Shown here: one piece after another, positions 49,043-63,039 of the stretch
Position numbering within the stretch: position 1 is the first letter of the stretch
How the letters are laid out: each line of letters opens with the position of its first letter
Assembly: GCA_948567375.1 (NCBI GenBank)
Contig: OX419758.1
Coordinates: forward strand, 9,677,001-9,741,000
Source: Lunularia cruciata
Lineage: Eukaryota > Streptophyta > Marchantiopsida > Lunulariales > Lunulariaceae
Direction of reading: 5' to 3'
DNA: 64,000 nt
Translations under genes and position numbers: made by a program
The notes under the pieces: model-generated
What the model was told of the DNA's origin: nothing
Database searches by the model: none
Seen by the model: only the letters and a program-made list of their open reading frames with translations

Positions 49043-50700
49043 CCTTTTGGGATCGTTACGCATTATTCTTCTTCCTTCCCTCACTTCTCTGCTTCCTTAT
49101 TGAGCCAATAAGGCTGCAAGGTATCTTTATTGGCGATCTTCATTTTCCAAAGTGATTTCCACCTCCTCCTCGTCAATGTGCCTCTCCATGTTGTTCAAAG
49201 ATCATCTAAACAAAGGCCAAGGGCCTCTAGGGAAACGAGTGCAACAGTTGGTAGATATATGTCTAATACGGCCACAATTGTAACAACGGCGTTGTTCTCC
49301 TCGAGTCCCTTCTCCTCGTGGGACTCCATCTCTTTGTTCTTCTACCCATCCCCGCTCCCCTTGAAGCGGTCGTGCTCCTTGATCCCGGAATCAAAGGTTG
49401 CCCAATTCCATCGGTACTGGTCCACCCATGTGTGGCATTTCTGCCCGATAATGTTGAGGTGGAGCTACTTCTTCACCTCCACCTAATGCTCTTGCTATTC
49501 TTTACGCACAAGCAATGGCTTCAAATACCGTGCAAGGATTTTGCACCATGACTTCTTGGTGAATTCGCTCTTTCAACCCTCGTTTGAAATTGTCAAGAGC
49601 CTCTGCTGGACTCATGTCGGTAATTGCGACTTGTAGATCCAAAAAAGCCTCCACATACTCTTGTACTATTCTTCTGTCTCAATCCCCATAGTCGGGTTCG
49701 AGCCATCTGCACAAAATCCACCGATTGGAAATTCTTCAGCAGTCCTTCTTGCATTGCTATCCATGTGACCTCCATTCTCTCTGCCAGCATGGATCGTTCC
49801 CAAGCATCATACCATGTGAGAGCTTTATCGGTCAAGTACCCACATGCAAACACGCCTGCAGCATGCTCTATGATCTCTGTTGAGAACAATCAGAAATATC
49901 AATTCATTCTCGAGATCCAATTTTCCACTACTCCTATCGAATGCTGCCCCTTGTAAGGTTTGATGTTGCAGGTCTTCTTCATCCAGAGTAGCAATGTGGC
50001 TTCATCGTTGATAGGGTTCGTAGGTACAGATGCCTCTCCAAGTACTTCAGTCGTAGGTACTGGGTTTTAAGACGGCTCTTCTTCTTGCATGGCTTGATCA
50101 TTCCTGAGGATCTGCACTTGACTTTGTAATGTCTCCATGGTCATCTTAATCTCTCGAAATTCATTCAACATCCCTTGCATTCCTTGCACCAACTCTTGCA
50201 ATTGCGGATCCATGGTTCTTGCAACACTCAATTGCTAATGTCTACTTCAATACAGAGTCAATATAATCACTCTGGAAGGCGCACGAACTATCGGAACTAC
50301 CATTGGGACCTTAGAAGCTATCACTCGTTGATAATACTCCTCACCAACATTCCTAAACACAAAATCTCTAAACATTAATTTTGGCCTCACTACATAACGG
50401 ATTTCTACTTGAGTGTTGAAAGGGAGAGGATTTGGGACATTCATATCCATTTTATCATAATAGAATGTAGATTGTCAAATCCCACTCTCTGTCATATATC
50501 ACCACAGGTAGAATCACCGGGTTTGGTGAGTTCATCACTCTGTCCAAGAATTCTGTGCCAAAGTGATAAACTAGCGATACCCTCATCTGCTCACGCTGGA
50601 TATACATAACCTTGATGTGGAATCGGTTTGAGAATGGAAAGCTAGGTGCGGGAAATTGGCCTCTTGGCGCATCCATCCCATCCGCTCTCTAAAGTCCTTC
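49043..50700 (-). pseudogene. Broken gag of element B
   Basis: The capsid-like segment KALTWYDAWERSM...VTWIAMQEGLLKNFQSVDF is at 49.68-49.86 kb, and a CCHC zinc knuckle (CYNCGRIRHISTNC) lies at about 49,245-49,290. Frames between are interrupted by stops. The region 49.9-50.7 kb holds the N-terminal part in several short frames. Confidence 0.7.
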
Positions 50701-50803
50701 CTAAGTCTAGCAACTACTCTATGCTCTCCACCTCAAATTACTCAATTTTAGTAGTTCATGTTATTCCAAGAGGGGTGATCCACTCTCTTGGACTGAAACA
50801 CTT

Positions 50804-50815
50804 GCTCTGATACCA
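50804..50815 (-). other. Primer binding site (initiator Met-tRNA) of element B
   Basis: The minus strand reads TGGTATCAGAGC, the exact consensus for priming by initiator Met-tRNA, one base after the LTR end at 50,817. Confidence 0.9.
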
Positions 50816-50816
50816 T

Positions 50817-51540
50817 TGTAATACTCCAAGGACAAGAGAAGAGATAAAACACAGATTGCACACTCAAACAATTGATGCACCAAGAGAGCACCTTCTCTTT
50901 ATTATATAGACAAAGAGGATCTCCGCCAAGGAAGCTCCACCATAGGATTAGGGACCCAGATAGTTGACATGTCAGCAAGCTCCACCCTCAAATTACTTAC
51001 TTGGATGGGTGACATGTCTGGTCTAGGTTCTATCTGGTTGGTCAAACAAGCTTTGACCAGAGGGAATCTTTTAGGGAATCTTCTTGTAGGAATCTTGAAA
51101 ACACGTAAGGTACCGTAGAAAAGCTCTCAACGAGACAAAGCAAGGGGGAAGGAAAGGCTAGCCTTTCCTCCATTGGGGGAGGAATCTGCACATTTTTGAG
51201 GCCTAATTCATCCGTTTAGGCCTCCGAAATTGCCTTCAAAGATTTCAGGTATATTTTGGTTCCTACTCTATTAGTAGAAGTCCCCTTTTAGTGATACCTC
51301 TCTCTGATCTGTTTAGTCCATCATGTGTAACATCCTTCCAGATGTTACCAAACCAATTCTCACCTTTAAATCATATGTCTAGCTATTGATTCTAAGGTTC
51401 TCAAGTCTATTTTGGTTTCTGCACTATTAGTAAAAGTACTCTTTTGGTGATACTTCTATCTGATCTATTTTGACCATCATTCTAGATGTTACCAAACCAA
51501 ATTTCACATCTAGATCATATGGCTAGCTCTTGGTATTACA
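50817..51540 (-). repeat. 5' LTR of element B, with internal duplication
   Basis: 724 bp; on the minus strand TGTAATACCAAGAGC to GGAGTATTACA, with TG...CA ends. Near the U3 end an approximately 150-180 bp segment is present twice in tandem (about 51,240-51,400 and 51,400-51,540). Each copy contains GATGTTACCAAACCAA and TCATATGKCTAGCT. A TATA-like CTATATAATAAAG lies at about 50,898-50,910. Confidence 0.85.
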
Positions 51541-52102
51541 TAAATCGTGTAGCCCTAACAAACTCCTCCTGAAGGGCTGCCCAATTCATCGCTTGGAATC
51601 AACGAAATCTAGCCGCCACCTCTCTATGCCCCACATGTCCCCCTCTAACATAACAAAGACACCATTGAGAGAGTAGGAGGAATAGGAACCACGTTAACTC
51701 GTCCAAGGGATCACGTGCCAAACGATCCAATGGTAGGCAAAAAGCCTGTCTAGCCGCATCATGGAGTGTGCGGGGTAGCCTATGGAATAGATCTGGATAT
51801 GGAAAACTAGTCTCAAAAAACACCAAAATGCAACCCACTTGAGAAGCTAACCACTCCCATGACTCGATCGATATCCCTGGAACGATCAACAATGGTATAG
51901 AAGAAGCGTGCGTAATCCCGAGTGTCACTGCTATCGATGTGGTCGCTCGTCTCACATGGGCATCCCAAGTGGTCCAATTATAATCCTATTGCATCCTTCC
52001 CACATGTGTCTTTACCCTTTGCGAGGTAAAGCGTCGGTGACACACCGGGCATGGTGTATCCCGACCCGCTCTAGGCGACCCTACATGGGAAGGTGTAGCC
52101 AT
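51541..52102 (-). pseudogene. N-terminal part of a LINE protein, interrupted by element B
   Basis: From ATG at 52,102 the minus strand reads MATPSHVGSPRAGRDTPCPV, then CHRRFTSQRVKTH, a zinc-finger-like Cys2-His segment. After one TAG (about 51,985) the same frame continues DYNWTTWDAHVRRATTSIAV, then LLSQWCLCYVRGGHVGHREV, and after one TGA (about 51,599) FQAMNWAALQEEF, ending at the B LTR. The LLPRW...RGG...AARLRRFQAGEW pattern is one I associate with plant and algal non-LTR retrotransposon proteins that also carry the RT type seen at 16.4-19.8 kb. That link is from memory and not tested. The two stops can each be single transitions (CAG or CAA to TAG, CGA to TGA). Confidence 0.5.
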
Positions 52103-52536
52103 GGCTAGCACAAGAATAGTGATAGTAACACATGATACTCCTCTCCATCTCTCCCCATATCTGCAAAACCACAACTCCTCACATCACAAGTCACATAAGA
52201 AAACAATCTCTTCAAACCCTAAAATCTATACGTTCTCATAACTTTCAATTTCCATCTCCAAAATTTTAGAATTGAATTCCCATGGAACTTAATAAAAAAA
52301 ACCAAGAAATTAGAAATGAAAATTCACAACCCATCACTCTCAATGTATAATGATCACTCTCAACCCTAAAAAAGCTAAAAATCTTCATAACTTTCTACTC
52401 CATTCTCCATAGTCTTCAATCTAGATGCCAATGGAACCGAAATTGAAAAACCAATAGAATCTAATATTCACTCGAATGTTACATGCTAGAGAGCACTCAG
52501 AAATTATCAAAATTGTCTCACGTCTCTCCCTCTCCC
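52103..52536. other. Upstream of the LINE fragment, nothing recognised
   Basis: Possibly the 5' untranslated region of the LINE. No other motif was recognised. Confidence 0.3.
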
Positions 52537-52660
52537 GTCTCCACACTCTCCCCCACACTCTCGCGAAGCACTTTGTAGTTAATGGGAGCATCTGTCTCCA
52601 CACTCTCCCCCACACTCTCCCGTGGAGAGGCGAAGCACTTTGTAGTTAATGGGAGCATCT
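52537..52660. repeat. Tandem duplication of 57/67 bp
   Basis: GTCTCCACACTCTCCCCCAC...GGGAGCATCT occurs at 52,537-52,593 and again at 52,594-52,660. The second copy carries 10 extra bases (CCGTGGAGAG). The shared 3' block GCGAAGCACTTTGTAGTTAA is identical. Confidence 0.85.
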
Positions 52661-54267
52661 TTTATTTCCTGGAAACTGCAACTTCTATTTTGCAACTTTT
52701 CCGTTTACATCCCCTTCGTCTTATTTCGCATCGTTTATCGAGTAAGGTATCGAGTAGGCAAAGATAGACTTAACACTAACTTTGACGCAATCGACGCAAC
52801 TTAGTCATTCCCGTGTTCTAATCGGAGAACACCGGATTATAGAGAAGAAATCCCGTAGAATATATCACAATGACAAAATGAATCCTAAATCTTGCACAAG
52901 ATCCCACATGAAAGTTCTGTTCTATTAACCCAGAATTGATCGTATTAATGGGTGACGAACGTTGTGGAAGTAAAGGATCTTGACGATAAGTAGGCACAAC
53001 GTACAATATATAAAGGTACGGTAACGCGCTCACAACACATGAGATAAGGAACAATATCGCCCTCATATAGGGAGGTATATAGAATATAATTGCTAATGCT
53101 TTAAACACATAAAGGGAATCTGAATTTATGCGGTGAATGAGAAATTAAAGACATCCAGATTTTACCAATCAGAATTGCAAAATACTTAGAAGCATGCGTA
53201 ACTCAAGAGGAAAACTTAAAAGGTCTGTGCCCTGAAATCAAGCCACTTATCATCTAATTTCACCGTTATTTGGCAAAACTTGCAAACGCTTGAGTAAGAA
53301 AGCCTTGAAGTCCCCTAAGCACATTCGTCTCACACACCCAAAGAGAATCAACAAAGGAGTATTCTCTTCCACGACTGAAATGCGATAGCCAGTCAAATAT
53401 CACATTTTAAATAAGTTTCCTAATAAGCAATTAGAATTGTCAAAACAAGTTTGACAATAATTTCTCCTCTAGTTGCTTACAGTATATCACAACTCACATG
53501 GGCACGTCTTTTCGTTGGAAATCCAATACACTTGAGCTTACAAAGTAAATTTTCATCACTCAATAAAGTGTGATCGTATGAGTATCATAAGAGTCGTGAA
53601 TATCTATTAGAAAAAGAATTTATTAATGCAAAATTCTGTTGTATTGATGCAAGAACGGTAAGTTTGATCTCAATGTTTAGAACCATTTTACCTATCATCC
53701 GTTTTGAAGTTAAGGGTCGTTTATATCTTCTATTGAGTTCCAGGTTATATGTGCAATAAAGGTTGTCTTCAATTTTCCATCTGTTAAAATCAGTTTCATG
53801 AAAATTTTTACTCTCATTTTCACTCTTGAATTAATTTTTCATTGTATTTTTTCAATTCATTTGAGTCCAATATTAGTTTAAGTTTAAGTTTATCATGTTA
53901 ATAAGCAATCTCACAAAATTTAGATCTTCTCACTTGTTTCCTATCTTAACTGAGTTCTAGTATCATGCAAACACTCATATATATTTACAAGCCATAATTC
54001 AAATATAATTCAACTATGAGGTTTTTATTTCCAATTAATTCATTATTATTTTCATATTATCAATATATCTTATATATTTATAAAATAATATAAAATTTAA
54101 AAAGATCAAATTTTTAAGTTCTCCTCCCCAAGACATTGATATCCTTAAAATATATCAATATATTATTGACTTATATTTTAATTAACTTAGTTAACTTGGT
54201 TCTCAAGTTTCAATTTGATTTCTATGATTTAATGTATAATGAATATTACAATTTATTAGGTTTTAAA
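52661..54267. other. Intergenic, nothing recognised
   Basis: No coding region, transposon or RNA gene was recognised. The part up to about 53.7 kb is less AT-rich than its surroundings. Confidence 0.4.
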
Positions 54268-56894
<2,627 letters not shown>

Positions 56895-56964
56895 TGAAGA
56901 AGAAGAAGAAGAAGAAGAAGAAGAAGAAGAAGAAGAAGAAGACGACGAAGAAGAAGAAGAAGAG
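56895..56964. repeat. (GAA)n microsatellite
   Basis: About 22 GAA units with one GACGAC interruption at 56,941-56,946. In the plus-strand sense it would extend an acidic Glu run of the decayed frame next to it. Confidence 0.95.
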
Positions 56965-57033
56965 CAAGGTTCTTTCACTTTGCAAAGGGTTGCTCCAATG
57001 CTTTTTTGTCTGTTCAATATATAATGACTGAAG

Positions 57034-57233
57034 TGAAAAAGACATCATATTAACTGGATTTAACGGATCTGTTATTCTAAAGTTAGAATTCATTTCTTGT
57101 TTTAAATATTCACTTGTAGCATACCATGTTTCTATTAATTGATGCAATTTTTCTACTGCATGTAAACTTCCATAACTTTGATGTTTTTTTGAAAGATTAC
57201 CATATTGTTCTGCATCTTCAATAAGCCAAATTT
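57034..57233 (-). pseudogene. rpoC2: Nuclear copy of a plastid rpoC2 fragment
   Basis: The minus strand encodes about 66 uninterrupted residues: [67 protein letters not shown]. This matches the N-terminal part of the chloroplast RNA polymerase beta'' subunit (family pattern WL(V/I)(E/Q)DAEQ...HAVEKLRQ(L/S)IE(I/T)WYATSEYL(R/K)QEMN.NFR(I/M)TDP.NPV..MSFSGARG). Both ends are abrupt. Upstream the homology starts at K-I-W-L, and downstream it stops after MSFS, where GARG is expected. The insert is about 200 bp, with no promoter or start, so it is not a functional gene. It is flanked by the (GAA)n-containing frame on the left. Confidence 0.88.
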
Positions 57234-59017
57234 TTGAAGGAAGGAAGAAGCACACTTTGTCATAAACTCAATGGTGCAATGCTACAATTTATGGAGCTTT
57301 TACTACCCAAGTACAAAGAGGAGTGCACTAAGATTGTGGATTACACTTCCTTAGTACGTAGCATGCACATGAGCTTTGCCCTTGGAAAGCAAAGGAGGAC
57401 CAAGCTCAAGGAGAAATGGCCAAGGCAAGAAACCTATATAAGGAGGAAGCAAAGAAGATGAATACCTTGATGTAGAATATCTTTTAGGTAAAGAGGTAGA
57501 ACTCTTCTTTGATAGAAAGCCAAAAGAGGAATAACTTGGGAGGATGCAACTTGTATTAGGAACCTTTAGAATTGAGAAGAAGGACATGCATCCTAGATAC
57601 AAAAACAAGTTGCAAGCCAAAGATAGAGAAGTGGTGAGCATTCATTGAGAGTTGGAGAATGCCAAAGTTTGGATTGTGACCTTGGACCTAAAAATGGCTG
57701 AGTACCAAATGGAAGTGGTACTCCAATTAGAAAAGCTAGCCAAAGACCTGAAAGGGAAATGGAATGATCTCAAATCCTTGACGAAGTGAAGAAAGAAGTA
57801 GGCATGCTAAAATAGCACTTGGAGGAAATAGCACTTGGCTAAAATAGCACTTGAAGTTGAAGGTCATTCAGCAATTGGAAGAAGCACAAGATCAATTTTT
57901 AGGAATGTTGAAGGAGGAAGCTAAAAGGGAAGGTGATGAAGACAAAGATACATGAATTGAAGTTGCAAGTCTAAAAGCTGGAAGGACAAACCTATGAAGA
58001 AGAGAAAATGGACCAGTTAGCAATTAGGTTTAAGGAACATTCAGATAGCAAGTTCATTGAAGTTTGTGATACCTATCTATTATAGATAGCAAAATATAGG
58101 GAAAAATGATTGTTTAGGGAAAAAATTAGTTCTTTGCAGTAGGGACTTTAGGCCAAAGACACTTCACCAAAGGAATTTATTTAGAGTTGTAGAGTAAGTA
58201 GTTAACCAAAGGACTTTGAAGTGCAAATATTTGAAGAGTAGTGCCTTTGGAATTGTACATGACTTTGCAATTCAGCAAGTCTTTGAAGTTGTAAGTCTTT
58301 GAAGCAAGTCTCTTAAGTTATAAGTCCAAATTTTTACATTTCAAATTGACTTTGGAGAAGACTTGACACCTCTCCTAACATGTGGAAGGTGCTTATTAAT
58401 TCAAAGGTGATTGATATAAAATAAGCTTAGAATCCTAAATGTACGTAGAACTAGAAGATTACCAAGAAATCCACTTAACCACACCTTTTGAGGAAAAGTA
58501 AAAAGTGTATGTAAGGGTTTAGCCAGAAGGTTTTTGGGTTCACTTCATTGATTCAATTCTTTTTATGAAACCAAAGTTCAATAAAAAGGACTCTTAGGTC
58601 TTTGCAAATTGTTATTCTTCTTCCATTTTAAGTTTGTTGAATATTTGCATTGAGTTGTGGTGAGAAATTTCATAATAGGATCATAAGTGCTAGAGTGGAT
58701 AGAGGTGTATTTGTACTTGATCAAGATGTATGATTTTAAGGGATACAACAAAGGAGTGAATTGATGTATTGAGGAGTAAATTTGGATTTGGAGCATTAGG
58801 TGTATGATGAACTCAAAAGGTGAAGGCATTTGACCAATGTGAAGACATCTTTGTAATTGAACCTTCAAGGCAAGGTAGTATGCATCTTTGTAGTCAAAGT
58901 CTTTAGAGTTAAAGGGCCTTTTAGGTGAAGTGAGCCATCATCTTCAAGATAAATTTGGAATCCATTTATAGTGAAAGTGATCTTTATTTTTCTCTTTTCC
59001 GTAATGTGCCACTATAA
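57234..59017. other. Repeat-like DNA, unclassified
   Basis: The plus strand at 57.3-58.1 kb is rich in Lys, Glu and Leu codons but broken by stops, resembling the coiled-coil-like region at 33 kb. At 58.1-58.9 kb short CTTTGAAG/CAAAGG units recur, in the opposite sense to those at 26 kb. No family was assigned. Confidence 0.35.
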
Positions 59018-59636
59018 TGTATGTTCTGAGTATAGGAGAACCCAAAAGAGAAACCCAAAACAAGATACACAAAGCTTCACACTCAAACTCCAATGCCCCA
59101 AAGGAGCACCTTGTCTTTATTATATAACAAAGAGGATTCCTTCAAAGGAAGCTCCACCCTTGGATCATATACATGAATTGGTGACATGTCAGTAACCTCT
59201 ACCCTTAGATTAGTTCCATGCATGGGTGACATGTTGGTTCTGGTCCTATCTGGTTGGTCAAATGAGCTTTGACCAAATAGAATCTTTAGAGAATCTTCTT
59301 GTGGGAATTTCAAAATTGTATGTGTAAGGTACCGTTGGAAAGCTCTCAACAAGGCAAACAAGAGGGGAGGAAAGGCCATCCCTTTGTTTTTGAGTGAAAA
59401 ATGTATATATATTTTCAAGGCCTAATTCATTTGTTTAGACCTCAAAATTGGCTTTCAAGTTTTTAGACTATTTTTGGCTCCTACACTATTAGTAAAAGTA
59501 CTCTTTTGGTGATACTAGCAAAAGTACTCTTCTTCTAAACTTTGTTGATCTACATAGTACACATATATAACATCCTTCCATATGTTACCAAGCCAATTTT
59601 CATTTCCTGATAATATGTCTAACTATTGGTATTACA
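59018..59636 (-). mobile_element. Solo LTR of family B, diverged
   Basis: Aligns by eye with the B LTR (CAAAGGAGCACCTTGTCTTT, TCTATCTGGTTGG-type blocks, GGTGACATGT) and ends TATTGGTATTACA at 59,636. The left end is uncertain (about 59,018). No matching flanking 5-mer was found. Confidence 0.75.
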
Positions 59637-60661
59637 ATCCTAAGCGGTAACACTACACTCTTATGGGAGTAGTTCTTACCCAAGATCACAAGCTATAACA
59701 CTACACTCTTACGGAAATAGTTCTTGCCCATGAGGTTAAATAGGACATGCTAAATGAACTCTTATATATTGACACTTTCCTTCATTTCTAGTCATCTCCA
59801 ACCCACATACTTGAAAGAACTACTTGTTTCTACCATTTTACTAGCATTTGGTCACCATAAAGTATCAATTGAAAAAATAAGATTGATAATTCATAAACCA
59901 TCATAAATGCATAATCAAATATTTAAAATTTCTTTTCCATAGCAATATAATCTGAAATACATTTAGAAGTATGAACTCATTGAATTAATTCTTAAGAATA
60001 ATAAGATGATATTTCCTTCTTAGCTTCAAAGGATTCGGTATTTTTTTAATTAATTAATTTGAAAAAATTAGATTTATAATATTATTTATATTATTTACAT
60101 TTTATATAATGACTACTAAAATAAATTATTTTTATATTTAATTATAATAAATAAGAGCCTTTTATATGTTACTACAATAAATGAAAATAAGTCTTAGGAC
60201 ATGTTTATTAGTGTTCATTATGTTCTTAAAATTAAATATAATAAAAAATTGTACTTATGATGGTATAATACTTTATATTAAAACATGTAACGTTATATTT
60301 GATGAATCCTTTTGAAAACAAAAGTTTAGGATAAATCACTATTACTTGTAAAGATACTTGATAAATTATAACTAACTAACTAAGAAAAACTATATATATA
60401 AAATTACTAGGTACTATTCAAATTTATAATAATGTGGTAAGAACAGGTCAGTCCAAGGATATGAGTTGAAAGTGGCTAAAATTGAGATAAAACATCACAA
60501 AGATGAGAATGTATTGTTTCATATTTAACCTCATGGGCGAAGTCATTCCCAACATAGGGTAGAGCAACCACCTTTGGTGCACTATGAAAAGATACAAATC
60601 ACCAATAATCATGCTCACTACAGATTTAATCCAAAGGATTCATGAATGTTATGATTCATTT
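59637..60661. other. AT-rich flank of element T
   Basis: No gene was recognised. A short direct repeat (ACACTACACTCTTA) occurs at 59,650 and 59,699. The last five bases, CATTT (60,657-60,661), are the target duplication of element T. Confidence 0.5.
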
Positions 60662-61061
60662 TGTAACAATATAAAGTTTAGCAATGAAGTTAGTTAGAGC
60701 TAACAAAGTAGCAAATATGCCAAATTAGTCTAGAATATTCTAGAAGTATCTATGAAGCTTCTTGGAAAGCTTCCTAGATAGCTTAGCTTGCACTCCAAAT
60801 AGGAAGCTTCTAGAAGCTTCCAACTAGCTTGGTTTGCATGCCCAATAGATAACTTCTAGAAGAAAGTTTCTTGAGAAGCTTCACAGTTAGCTTGGCTTGC
60901 ACTCCAAGAAAGCAACTCAAGGAAGCTTCTCAAGAGCCTTTTATACTCCCTATAAATACAAGAGCCTAAGCTCATGCTAGGCATTTGGAGTTTCACACAC
61001 TCAAGTGTCCAAATGTGATCTTCCATTCTCCTATTTCTCTCCTTGGTCTTGGTCTTTTACA
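60662..61061 (+). repeat. 5' LTR of element T (family A)
   Basis: 400 bp, TGTAACAATATAAAG to GGTCTTTTACA, with the CCCTATAAATAC TATA region and several GAAGCTTC palindromes. A 43-bp block is identical to the T 3' LTR at 34.9-35.2 kb. Confidence 0.88.
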
Positions 61062-61329
61062 TTAATATTAGAGTAAGAATGGGATGGATGGAATGTATGG
61101 ACCACCAAATCCATTTTTGCCAAACCATTGGGATTTTTATGTTTGGGTACTACACAAGCATTGTTTCACATAGTTCATCATCTCATGCTTTGGGTAAGAT
61201 TTTTTGAATACAATCACCTTGTTTGAGGAGCACCTGGTACTTTCAGTTGTAATTTATGGAGAACAATGGACGTGTTGCATTTATGTGTTAATAAATTAGA
61301 TAGATTGGAGGAAGTGTGATAGAGTAGTA

Positions 61330-62130
61330 ACCATGGCGGCAATGCTTGAGGTTATCATTGCTATGCAACAACAAATAGAACACCTCATTCAATTGTTGGA
61401 TGAACAAGATCATTGATGACAAGAGCACGTAGAGAGAGTACCAATTCAAGAAGGAGAATACCTAATCCAATTTCTAAAACCCAAGGTTTTTGCAGGCAAG
61501 AATCTTTTGAGTGTAGTGGAGAATTTTGTGTTTGACTACAAATGTTATTTTGAGGTTACAAATCTTCAAGACAAATGGAAATAGATTCTCTTGGCTTCCA
61601 ACTATTTGGATGGAGTAGCAAAGTTACGGTGACGATTCTGAGTGGAGCAAGCTGAATGGAAAATTGTTGCACCAATCTTGATATACATAGAATTCAAGAG
61701 TGCAATAATTAATCAATTTTAAGCTATTAATGCCACATGAGTTGCATTAGATAGGTTAGTAGAGTTGAAGCATATTGGTTCTATAAAGAAGTTACATCAT
61801 GCAAATTTCAAATATACTTTAAGGTGAAGCTCTAGATCAATTTGTGAGGGGCTTGAAGTCACAAACCAAATTTGAGGTAACTATGCAAGAACCACAACAC
61901 TTGGAGGAAGCCATGCGGCTGGCCAAATGCTTTGATTCCTTGGTTGCAACAACTTGGTCTTGACTTCAACCTCCACAAAACCTACCAATACACTACATAT
62001 GGGTGGAAGAGCTGGCACTAATAGAGATTGATGTCATGCAATGGAGACCACTTGGCACAACAAATAGAGAAAAATTGCAACTAAATGGTGGTTGTTTCTA
62101 TTGTCACCAAATTGGACATTACATTGTTGA
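61330..62130 (+). pseudogene. Broken gag of element T with zinc knuckle
   Basis: Capsid-region fragments are collinear with gag of element I (for example EPQHLEEAMRLAKCFDSLVA across stops at 61.9 kb). The frame at 62,003-62,281 contains CFYCHQIGHYIV, the first part of a CX2CX4HX4C zinc knuckle. It is interrupted at 62,130 by a B LTR, and the remaining part resumes at 62,877. Confidence 0.7.
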
Positions 62131-62871
62131 TGTAATACTCCGAGGACAAGAGAAGAGAGAAAACACAGATTTCACACTTAATCATTTGATGCCTCAAAGG
62201 AGCACATTCTCTTTATTATATAGACAAAAGAGATCTACTCCAAGGAAACTCCACCATAGGATTAGGCACATAGATAGGTGACATGTCAGCAAGCGCCACC
62301 CTTGGATTACTTACTTGGATGGATGACATGTCAGTCCTGATCCTATCTGGTTGGTCAAATATGCTTTGACTAGAAAGAATCTTTAAGAGAATCTTCTTGT
62401 AAGAATCTCAAAATCACGTGGGTGAGGTACCATTGGAAAGCTCTCAACAAGAAAAACCATGGGGGAGGGAAGGCTAACCTCTCCTAGGTTGGGTAAGGAG
62501 GAAACTTGCACATTTTGAGGCCTAATTCATGAGTTTAGACCTCCAAAATTGCATTCAAAGATTTCAAGCATATTTTGGTTCCTACTCTATTAGTAGAAGT
62601 CCCCATTTGGTGATACCTCTTTCTGATCTATTTAGCCCATCATGTGTAACATCCTTCTAGATGTTACCGAACCAATTCTCACTTTTGAATCATATGTCTA
62701 GCTATTGGTTCTAAGGTTTTCAAGTCTATTTTGATTTATACCATATTAGTAGAAGTACTCTTTTGGTGGTACTTCTATCTGATCTATTGTGTCTATCATG
62801 TATAACATCATTCCACATGTTACCAAACCAAATTTCACATCAAGATCATATGGCTAGCTCTTGGTGTTACA
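62131..62871 (-). mobile_element. Solo LTR of family B in the zinc knuckle of T
   Basis: 741 bp, TGTAATACTCCGAGG to TCTTGGTGTTACA on the plus strand. T sequence resumes with ATGTCCACTCAAGAATGG after 62,876, as in element I. The left flank is GTTGA and the right flank ACCAA, so no clean target duplication is visible. Confidence 0.85.
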
Positions 62872-63039
62872 ACCAAATGTCCACTCAAGAATGGATGACC
62901 TCGACAAGTTGACCAGATGGAGTTTGTAGAGCAGAATGATCAAGGAAATGAGGAATCTCAATATTAGATTTTGAGCCACATGTTGAGAACTTGATTAGTT
63001 CTAATGGGATCAAAGGCTCAACCTATGCAAGTCTGCTTC

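Larger units (their letters stand above)
46718..51540 (-). mobile_element. Ty3/gypsy element B, 3'-truncated
   Basis: On the minus strand: 5' LTR (50,817-51,540), primer binding site, gag, zinc knuckle, protease, RT, RNase H and the start of integrase, cut at about 46,718 shortly after the integrase zinc finger. The 3' LTR and most of integrase are missing. The LTR was inserted into the coding region of a LINE (51,541 onward). Family B differs from A in LTR, gag and RT sequence. Frames are broken by scattered stops. Confidence 0.88.

Noticed and set aside
57234-57461. 75-codon frame next to the rpoC2 fragment as its continuation
   Set aside because: It lies on the other strand and has no similarity to plastid genes.
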